Assembly (NCBI GenBank): GCA_015061315.1
Contig: SUWV01000022.1
Span: forward strand, 1-42,547
Source: Lentimicrobiaceae bacterium
GTDB lineage: Bacteria > Bacteroidota > Bacteroidia > Bacteroidales > F082
DNA length: 42,547 nt
Reading direction: 5' to 3'
Shown here: one piece after another, positions 37,901 through 42,547 of the stretch
How positions within the stretch are numbered: the stretch's first letter is position 1
Layout: every line of letters starts with the position of its first letter
Position numbers and translations under genes: made by a program
The notes under the pieces: generated by a model
Told to the model about the DNA's origin: nothing
Databases searched by the model: none
Seen by the model: only the letters and a program-made list of their open reading frames with translations

Positions 37901-38037
37901 TCATCATCAAGATTACGAGGAGCATACCAGCAATTAATTTTATCACTTTCTAAATGTTTAGCTATCTTCTCAACTAAGTTGACAGATAAATGATTATAAC
38001 TGATAAAAACATCAGGGCTTAAAGTTTTCATGTCCAT
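34966..38037 (-). CDS. TIR-domain protein with Sel1/TPR-like repeats
   Basis: A 1023-residue cytoplasmic protein. The TIR domain covers residues 1-135: DVFISYNHLSVN, NCWYAPRNLDDEGAGE, then SALASKWVKMEVTMAD with candidate catalytic E83, then IIPFEIAP and KIVAYPNPEEKIEQL. From about 165 to 600 there are Sel1-like helical repeats (GHCYACFLMSCKYHN, ALLRIGIYYGWGMGV, EAYSYLGTELINGND), which usually bind proteins or sense ligands. The C-terminal 400 residues are helical and AT-rich in codons, with no clear family. ATG at 38037 is used. It is the first full gene after the XRE regulator and heads the TIR gene pair. Confidence 0.85.
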   Translation of the reverse strand: MDMKTLSPDVFISYNHLSVNLVEKIAKHLESDKINCWYAPRNLDDEGAGELYDDIIAKTIPKVSVVVVIVTDSALASKWVKMEVTMADDMGKSIIPFEIAPTNIINGLTSRLAIRHKIVAYPNPEEKIEQLIKNVKRKLNETIQSDKDQNIRQQYYEIDENVPIIDFDFDEGEALYSMKEYAEATLPYLKSAILGNNRAKDRLCSIFYHFDNPKIISKDIWEIIEPQAEEGHCYACFLMSCKYHNNPETNSLAFDYLKKSIRTNTIPLALLRIGIYYGWGMGVKQSSILSMLYYRKAIDAGCKEAYSYLGTELINGNDKYEADKEKGLMYLKKGVELYDKRSMSRLAREYMSSVDTIDLARDVANNMIEQEYYEGYCLLGDACWSNLTATEDFSNDIKKQTKDYYFEAIKRDVASAYGNLSWFYYYFDNDETEAIRMAQRGRDEGDSFSLYMLGTIQYDNGELYEKQKEMEKANDYYEKAWLTFEERYDKHGIGSVDLGKILLDYPKNNDGDGTIGSTTLHFIPNKYKKNKAADIINKIKGDLIAETQQDDLIVGLIDLVIQKLEVEAHQGNIEAIIYLLRLNCFKIYGDSTLNYNIINDAPQTASFLAFGANKGANSEMTFYYGKSLMDYERFPTLYKPIKGLSLVENAANKKNAEALNYLVERYGNNDDDELFFIRAKEAIDEMVLSKENFKYISRILSHCMEDDKYIIDIEKIRSLVDGYIRPNDARFFKSLGNSLNVLYPNFDDNKIFSNFKSSSKIEQWLFYSKYYANDKEVDTDIQDDLMERLHSLLKFDDSLMQDDSNYNAVIKDLIQAMINYQKSYTAICEKKGIMPLEYSLPKTEYQFPYMPSSVCAKISFDTFNLFLNLQDTIPEIYEPILPILRSDEQMLNYVETLGSDQDLQLFLIELIEIRIDIESIMLDNYTLYKNFKENKNAIVKYLNDILVKYGDKVTSKETTYTIDNLPDLAEITPTRTLSPSNFYENAENKGSSGVFNKQEESDEFERLLNEFINSSTKEIDSQQ

Positions 38038-38109
38038 AATCTATATAAATGTAAATTGAAAATAATGTTGCAATATTTTAGACAAAAACCGTGGTTCCTA
38101 TGACAGATA

Positions 38110-38199
38110 TTATTTGAACACATGCCTTAGCCATATCGCCCATTCATTATCCAAACTGGAATAGCTGATAAATACAAAATATTCTTTGTTCTGCTCCAT
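38110..38199 (-). pseudogene. Remnant of a second TIR-domain gene start
   Basis: ATG at 38199 opens 29 codons, KEYFVFISYSSLDNEWAIWLRH at residues 5-26, then FK and a stop. This is the first strand and helix of a TIR domain of the FVFISYSSLD...WLRHELE type. The rest is missing. The stretch 38113-38038 shows no continuation in any frame that I can read. It lies between the XRE regulator and the TIR-Sel1 gene. Confidence 0.6.
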
Positions 38200-38267
38200 A
38201 TTGTTTGTATTACGCTTTAAATTAATTAGTACTTTTCACTTTTTGTTCTTGGTGTAAACTAAATGTT

Positions 38268-38483
38268 TCATACAGACTCCATTAACTTTTTATCGAATAA
38301 ATCTTCTACCCCAACACCTAACAGTTTGGATATTTTTGCTAGCGTTTCAATATCTGGTTGTGAAGAGTTAGTACACCATTTAGAAACGGTTGAAGGATTC
38401 ACCCCCCCCAATGCTTCAGATAACCATTTGCTGGTTTTCTTCTGTTCTACGAGCACAATTTTTAGGCGATTTACGTCTTGCAT
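38268..38483 (-). CDS. XRE-family HTH regulator
   Basis: A 71-residue lambda-repressor-like DNA-binding protein, likely controlling the minus-strand TIR cluster. The HTH reads KTSKWLSEALGGVNPSTVSKW, then CTNSSQPDIETLAKISKLLG. Start at 38483 (MQDVNRLKIVL) was chosen because a -7 box sits at 38509-38516; the longer frame to 38531 would start before it. Eight G in a row (minus strand of 38402-38409) encode Leu-Gly-Gly-Val within the HTH, a slippage-prone tract. It is divergent from the excisionase gene, with a 365-base repeat-rich region between. Confidence 0.82.
   Translation of the reverse strand: MQDVNRLKIVLVEQKKTSKWLSEALGGVNPSTVSKWCTNSSQPDIETLAKISKLLGVGVEDLFDKKLMESV
38402..38409 (-). repeat. 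G8 homopolymer inside the XRE gene
   Basis: Eight identical bases in frame within the DNA-binding domain. A gain or loss of one would shift the frame. Confidence 0.85.
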
Positions 38484-38508
38484 ATCTTTCAGATTTGTTG
38501 TTAGGGTG

Positions 38509-38516
38509 TAAAGATA
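38509..38516 (-). promoter_or_regulatory. Promoter -7 box of the XRE gene
   Basis: The minus strand reads TATCTTTA, one base from consensus, 25 bases before the ATG at 38483. Confidence 0.5.
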
Positions 38517-38612
38517 GTGAAAATGTTTCATTCTGTAATATAATAGAGCTTTTTTTAGAGTTTTTTATGAACATGCGCTATACAAAGGGCTATATACTAC
38601 CCATTATTGCTT

Positions 38613-38750
38613 GCAATACCACAAATAAGTTCCATAGAAGGGTGTAGCCTAATACGCAGTTTTCTGTGGAATGCCACACATAACTGCATAGGTTCTATAG
38701 GCAATGCCTTTATAGGGCATAGCCTAATATGTACTTTCTGTAGCGATGCC
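38613..38750. repeat. Degenerate tandem repeats upstream of the excisionase gene
   Basis: TAGCCTAATA occurs at 38645 and 38720, each followed by a TTTCTGTxGxxATGCC ending. CCACAxATAAxT..CATAG occurs at about 38619 and 38674. An inverted pair GGCAATGCC / GGGCATAGCC lies at 38700-38723. The stretch 38532-38896 has no gene; it probably holds the operator sites and leader of the divergent pair. Confidence 0.6.
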
Positions 38751-38858
38751 CCAAAAGTACACACAGCTATGGTATGAGCAAGCTCAGCAGAAGGCTCGCC
38801 GATAATGTTAAAAAACAAAATAAAATTTTCTGAGGCAGCCTGTCTGTAGATATTGAAG

Positions 38859-38866
38859 TACCTTTG
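38859..38866 (+). promoter_or_regulatory. Promoter -7 box of the excisionase genes
   Basis: TACCTTTG, 30 bases before the ATG at 38897. Confidence 0.6.
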
Positions 38867-38896
38867 CGCCCAGATACAACAAAAAACTAAACAGAC

Positions 38897-39217
38897 ATGG
38901 AAGTAGTAACAATTGAGCGCAGTACCTACAAGGAACTGCTGACGAGCTTCAACAGCTTCGTCACAAAGATGAAGGAGATGGCCAGTAGAGGCAATAACAA
39001 AGGGCTGGGCGATTGGCTTGATAACCAAGACGTGTGCCAAATGCTGAACATCAGTCCAAAAACATTACAAATGCTTCGTGACAACGGGACGTTGTCCTAT
39101 TCTCAAATCAACCGTAAGGTATATTATAAGCCTGAGGATGTGGATAGTATTCTTCATGTTGTGGCTGGTAGAGATAAGGATAGCAAGATGTGTAACCTCA
39201 AAACGGAGTACCTATGA
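38897..39217 (+). CDS. Excisionase-like HTH protein 1
   Basis: A 106-residue DNA-binding protein of the MerR/excisionase HTH_17 type, as found next to integrases in Bacteroidales mobile elements. An N-terminal coiled segment (TYKELLTSFNSFVTKMKEMA) is followed by DNQDVCQMLNISPKTLQMLR and a wing with KVYYKPEDVD. The stop overlaps the start of the next HTH gene (ATGA), so the two are translated together. It probably bends DNA at the att site and controls integrase direction. It may now be idle because the integrase is broken. Confidence 0.85.
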   Translation: MEVVTIERSTYKELLTSFNSFVTKMKEMASRGNNKGLGDWLDNQDVCQMLNISPKTLQMLRDNGTLSYSQINRKVYYKPEDVDSILHVVAGRDKDSKMCNLKTEYL

Positions 39218-39510
39218 ACGAACTGATAATGCCTCATAACGTTGGCGTAAAGAATGCGTTGGAGAACATGAAGGAGGTGCTTGCCCTATACAAGAAGGTG
39301 ATAGGCAATTATCGTCTATTGCTTGATGGTGAACGTTATCTGACAGACAAAGAGGTTGCGCAGATTCTGAAGGTCAGCCGACGAACACTACAAGAATACC
39401 GTAATGATGGAGTGCTACCTTATATATTATTGGGTGGTAAGGTGCTCTATCGTGAAAGTGATTTGGAGAGAGTCCTGGAAAATTGCTATCATCCTTCATA
39501 TAAACTATAG
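39214..39510 (+). CDS. Excisionase-like HTH protein 2
   Basis: A 98-residue paralogue-type protein of the same HTH class: DGERYLTDKEVAQILKVSR, then RTLQEYRNDGVLPYILLGG and KVLYRESDLERVL. It is coupled to the first HTH gene by a 4-base overlap. The pair stands immediately convergent to the integrase. The short gap 39511-39628 holds an imperfect hairpin (CAGAAAGA / TCTTTCTG, 39559-39603) that could end both transcripts. Confidence 0.85.
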   Translation: MNELIMPHNVGVKNALENMKEVLALYKKVIGNYRLLLDGERYLTDKEVAQILKVSRRTLQEYRNDGVLPYILLGGKVLYRESDLERVLENCYHPSYKL

Positions 39511-39628
39511 GGAAAAAAGAAGGTGCCCTCAGTGCTTCTTGTGCTGAAGAATTATAACGCAGAAAGACGGATGACAGACTTCGCTAATCATTCTTCTTTC
39601 TGCTTTGAAGGCTTTGGGTCGCTGTGAT

Positions 39629-40849
39629 CTATACCATCTTGATGTCCTTGAATGATGCATTGAGCTTATTGCCGAGCATCGTCAGGTCGTTGTCGAGTTT
39701 CTGACTTGTGATTTTTGCGTAGATTTGGGTGGTCACAATGTTGGTGTGTCCCAATACACGGCTCACACTCTCGATGGGCATACCCTTTGAAAGCGCCAAA
39801 GTTGCGAATGAGTGCCGGCCACAATGGTAGGATATTGCTTTCTCAATGCCGCAGGCTGTCATCACCGTTTTCAGCTTCTTGCACATCGACCAGTAGTTCA
39901 TCTTGCCGAACACCAACTTGTCTTCCTGTAGGTGCTTGTAGCGGTCGATAATCTGCAAGGGTACGTCCATCAACTTCACTTGGAAGGGGATGTTCGTCTT
40001 GTGACGTTTGCTGATGATCCACTTGTCGCCGTTGATGTCCACGATGTTGTCCGTGGTCAGGTTCTTCACGTTGATGAACGAGAGGGCGGTGAAGCACACG
40101 AATACAAAAATGTCACGAACGAAGACCAGGTTGTCATCCTCGAATTCATGGGTTACGACAGCCTTCAGTTCCTCCTCGGTCAAGAACTCACTTTCCTTGC
40201 AGTTTGGGCTGATATGAAACTGCGCAAACGGGTTACGGGGAATCTTGCCGTTGTAATGCGCCCTCAACACAACGCCTTTTAGCCACATACACCGCTACCA
40301 GATTGTGCCATTAGCCAATCCTCGGTCTGTACTGAGGTAGGCGGCGAAGTCCTTGATAAACTCTGGCGTCAGTTCCAACATCGACATATCCGTGCGGCGG
40401 TAGTGCGACTGGATGAACTCTGCCACATCCTTACGCGAACGTTCCATAGCCCAGAGTGTGCTTGCTGCCCTGTCCTTACCCACACGTTTCTTCTGGCTAG
40501 CGATGTCCTTATCGAAAGCACTCAGCAGTGTCTCGTACTCACTGCCAAAACCCTGATAGGAGTTGCGCACCATCTCTTCCGTTACAAAAGCCTCACGATC
40601 CGAAAGATGTTGATAGTGCTTGATGATTTGTGCCTTGATGTTATCAAGTTCGCGGTTGATCTTCAAAGCCTCCTTACTGCGCCATTTGGCACAATTGCCC
40701 TTCACGTCCCACATATCAAGCGGGATCGTCTTCTTACAACTGAACTGGCTCTGAGTTCCGTTAATCGTCACCCTGCCCATCACAGGCACCATACCATTTT
40801 TCTCCTTACTCTTGTTCACATAAAACAGAATGTTAAAAGTACTTCTCAT
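39629..40849 (-). pseudogene. Tyrosine integrase interrupted by an in-frame TAG
   Basis: A site-specific recombinase of the Bacteroides integrase type, 406 codons if read through. The first part (40849-40298, 184 residues) has the Arm-DNA and SAM-like domains: FYVNKSKEKNGMVPVMGRVT, then FIKDFAAYLSTDRGLANGTIW. A TAG at 40295-40297 follows, then in the same frame Arg-Cys-Met-Trp-Leu-Lys and the catalytic domain to 39629. The latter has ISKRHKTN (beta-hairpin Lys), HCGRHSFATL (HxxR) and GHTNIVTTQIYAKI (nucleophile Tyr). No bases are lost, so it is a nonsense mutation. TAG ends other genes here, so read-through is unlikely to be a recoded genetic code. GC content is higher than the TIR genes. Confidence 0.85.
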
Positions 40850-40879
40850 GTTTCTTACTCTTTTTTTTTATTTTGGCCG

Positions 40880-40887
40880 CAAAACTA
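40880..40887 (-). promoter_or_regulatory. Promoter -7 box of the integrase gene
   Basis: The minus strand reads TAGTTTTG, 31 bases before the ATG at 40849. Confidence 0.5.
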
Positions 40888-40973
40888 CTATCTTTTTAGA
40901 CATCCATCGCTATGCAAAATGTAGCAGTTTGCGGAATAAGAAACGGTTGGCGAAAGAGCGGTGAAAGGTGCGC

Positions 40974-41080
40974 CATTCTTCCCCAATTTGCTTAGTCGAT
41001 CAACCTACTTCAGAACCTGTTTTCTGGGTTACGATTTGGCAACCTAACTCCTTCAGCATTCCTCCCTAATTTGCTTTCTC
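40974..41080. repeat. 24-base direct repeats beside the integrase (possible arm sites)
   Basis: CATTCTTCCCCAATTTGC (with TTAGTC after, 40974-40997) and CATTCCTCCCTAATTTGC (with TTTCTC after, 41057-41080) agree at 20 of 24 positions, 83 bases apart. They lie within the gene-free 40850-41187 stretch next to the integrase start, where arm-type sites and an att core are expected. I could not identify the core. Confidence 0.55.
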
Positions 41081-41187
41081 CTTCAATTTGAACTTCCTCG
41101 TTTTTCCCTTGATTGCCTTTATTTTAGGCTGAATTGCGTTAATCTTCCAAAATCCGTTGTTCTTTACAAGCTTTTTTTAATAACCTT

Positions 41188-41460
41188 GTGGCAACAGAAA
41201 TATACAACAATGTGCTCTTTGTTACTGAAAAAAATGAAAATGTCTGGTGGTATGATGGAGAGCGTATTGCATTCAGAACACCGAATTATACGAAGATATT
41301 AAATGCAATGCGTGCTCAACCGACATTGACACTCGCAGATATGAGAGAAATAACAGGCGTCAGTGTAGCTGCGATACAAAAACTACTCGATCAACTGATT
41401 GTAAAGAAATATGTTGAACGTGGAGAAAATGGAAGCTGGAAAGTTTTTGTAACGCAATAG
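41188..41460 (+). pseudogene. Winged-helix C-terminal fragment
   Basis: A 90-residue frame opening at GTG with no promoter seen. Residues 30-90 look like a winged helix: LNAMRAQPTLTLADMREITG, then VSVAAIQKLLDQLIVKKYVE. The head (LFVTEKNENVWWYDGERI) resembles the tail of a larger protein. The frame opens only 15 codons further upstream before a stop. The most likely reading is the 3' remnant of a gene cut by element integration. A genuine small regulator is the alternative. Confidence 0.45.
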
Positions 41461-41534
41461 TTTTGTATGCTTTATATATGTAAACAACGTGCTTTGGCTA
41501 TGTAATTAAATAAATCACAATATGGAAAATAAAC

Positions 41535-41739
41535 CTAAAGGGGACTTCTATAAATTCCCCGTTTAAATGAACTTTAACAATGAAAATTAAAACTTTTGCG
41601 TGCTTTATGTTTTTTCTTGGAATCTTTTTATCTTTCTCTCAATCACATAGCTCGCTATGTTCTTTCGAGAAAAACAAAAATCTTCTCAAAGAAAAATTCA
41701 TAAATCACCTGCAAAGCAATTTATAGAAATCCCCTAAAG
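41535..41739. mobile_element. MITE-like element with terminal inverted repeats
   Basis: GGGACTTCTATAAATT (41541-41556) is inverted as AATTTATAGAAATCCC (41718-41733), 15 of 16. A 6-base direct repeat CTAAAG flanks it (41535-41540 and 41734-41739), like a target-site duplication. The interior of about 160 bases is an imperfect palindrome centred on ACATAGCTCGCTATGT (41645-41660), with TTTCTC / GAGAAA outside it. There is no coding capacity. The rest of 41461-41771 shows no other feature. Confidence 0.65.
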
Positions 41740-41771
41740 TTTTGATGCTTGTTTTTAAGATGCTTTATGAT

Positions 41772-42547
41772 TCAATGTCTGTTTCTATATTCTGAAGGTG
41801 AAATGCCGGCGACTCGCTTGAAGTATTTTCCGAAGACCGACTGAGAAGGGAATTTCAGTTCGTCGCTGATTTGTTGTATCGACATTGTTGTTGAAAGTAG
41901 CATCGATTTTGCCTCAGAAATGACATATTCCTCGATGATGCCGAGTGCCGTCTTACCCGTATAATCTTTAATCACCTGCGAGAGATGCTTCGACGTCATA
42001 CACATTTTGTCGGCATAAAATGCAATCTCGCGTTCTTTCTTGTGATGTCTTTCCAAAAGCTCGGTAAACTTCGTAAATATCTCTTCCTGACGCGAGTTAG
42101 TGCTTTTAACCTCATTGACTTCATGTTTCAGATGTGAATATCCGTAAAACATCGACAAGGTGAGATGTCGTGCCGACTCAATCTTAAATTCCTGTCGCGG
42201 TGAGGCTGCGATGTTTTGTAATAACTGAAAGAATTGTCCAAAAACGTTCTCTTCGTTTTCAATCTTCATTACCGGATTTTTCATGATGGAGGATTTTAGC
42301 GGAAGTATCTCGCCAGAGTTGGCGAAGAGACCGTCGGAGAATGATCTCGACATTAAGATGACTTTGCTTCTAAGATCTTCGGAGTGTCCTGCCGACTGGT
42401 ATATCTGGTCGTTAAGAACTAACAGAACCGCCGGTGCTTCAATGTGATAGTCGCGCATGTTTATTTTAAGGTCGGCTGAACCTTGTTCGTAAATGATAGC
42501 CATCGTCATGTCGATTCTGAAAGGCTCATTGTCTGACGACAGTTCTG
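41772..42547 (-). CDS. AraC-family transcription regulator, 5' end cut by window
   Basis: The frame is open to the last base of the window (ELSSDNEPFRIDMTMA precedes the first internal Met pair), so the N-terminus is missing. The visible part has an AraC ligand-binding type beta domain (MRDYHIEAPAVLLVL). A helical linker and two HTH motifs follow: IAFYADKMCMTSKHLSQVIK, then TMSIQQISDELKFPSQSVFG, then KYFKRVAGISPSEYR. It is 257 residues as seen. The inducer is unknown. It converges with nothing here; its 3' end lies 32 bases from the MITE-like element. Confidence 0.88.
   Translation of the reverse strand, partial: ELSSDNEPFRIDMTMAIIYEQGSADLKINMRDYHIEAPAVLLVLNDQIYQSAGHSEDLRSKVILMSRSFSDGLFANSGEILPLKSSIMKNPVMKIENEENVFGQFFQLLQNIAASPRQEFKIESARHLTLSMFYGYSHLKHEVNEVKSTNSRQEEIFTKFTELLERHHKKEREIAFYADKMCMTSKHLSQVIKDYTGKTALGIIEEYVISEAKSMLLSTTMSIQQISDELKFPSQSVFGKYFKRVAGISPSEYRNRH

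Noticed and set aside
38597..39040. 147-codon minus-strand frame across the excisionase promoter
   Set aside because: It is antisense to the excisionase gene and to a repeat region; the protein looks like low-specificity translation of these repeats.
40295..40297. TAG read as a sense codon (recoded genetic code)
   Set aside because: TAG is used as the real stop of btuG, the iron-sulphur gene and others here, so recoding is not supported.
27920..41185. Possible att pair: GTTGTTAAGAGTTTTTATTAG near 27912 and GTTGTTCTTTACAAGCTTTT near 41156
   Set aside because: The shared words are short and interrupted, as expected by chance in AT-rich DNA. An att site needs comparison with an empty site.
1..42547. 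CRISPR arrays, rRNA or tRNA genes
   Set aside because: No regular spaced repeats, no cloverleaf and no rRNA core sequences were seen. Repeats in this window are irregular palindromes or short tandem units.

Overview
The window is a stretch of chromosome from a member of the Bacteroidales. I infer this from Bacteroidota-type promoters (-7 boxes of the form TAnnTTTG before most transcription units), almost no Shine-Dalgarno sites, family-specific genes (DUF5606, DUF1015 beside serA/serC, type B L31, PEGA proteins, a BtuB/BtuG surface locus) and Bacteroides-style tyrosine integrase and excisionase genes. I cannot name a genus. Both ends cut genes.

Left part, about 1-17200, is housekeeping. It holds the end of a DUF5606 gene, pyrK-pyrD (pyrimidine synthesis), a YebC-type regulator, a PEGA-repeat surface protein, a ureohydrolase, an AMP-forming acyl ligase, a lipoprotein, the reverse-strand serine group (serC, serA, a four-helix-bundle protein, DUF1015), rpmE2 and lon. 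Genes are separated by clear hairpin terminators. Several of these belong to one dispersed family of 12-13 bp inverted repeats.

Middle part, about 17200-27930, starts with a cobalamin riboswitch. It is followed by a small unknown gene, a DUF4465 surface lipoprotein, a PKD-like surface lipoprotein, a BtuG-like beta-propeller lipoprotein and a BtuB-like TonB-dependent receptor: an outer-membrane vitamin B12 capture and import locus. Formate-tetrahydrofolate ligase and an iron-sulphur protein follow.

Right part, about 27914-41460, is an accessory island. On the minus strand, downstream of an XRE regulator with a G8 homopolymer in its reading frame, lie two full TIR-domain genes (one with Sel1-like repeats), two broken TIR gene starts, a 1229-residue DUF4062/STAND-like protein and a CASTOR/POLLUX-like ion channel with a C-terminal RyR (ryanodine receptor repeat) domain. 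The channel gene is interrupted by frame breaks. Two excisionase-like HTH genes and a tyrosine integrase with an internal stop bound the island on the right. I infer a defence system in which TIR NADases make a nucleotide signal and the RyR channel senses it. This is the most interesting content of the window.

The last kilobase holds a wHTH gene fragment, a 193 bp MITE-like element with terminal inverted repeats and a candidate 6 bp target duplication, and the C-terminal part of an AraC regulator.
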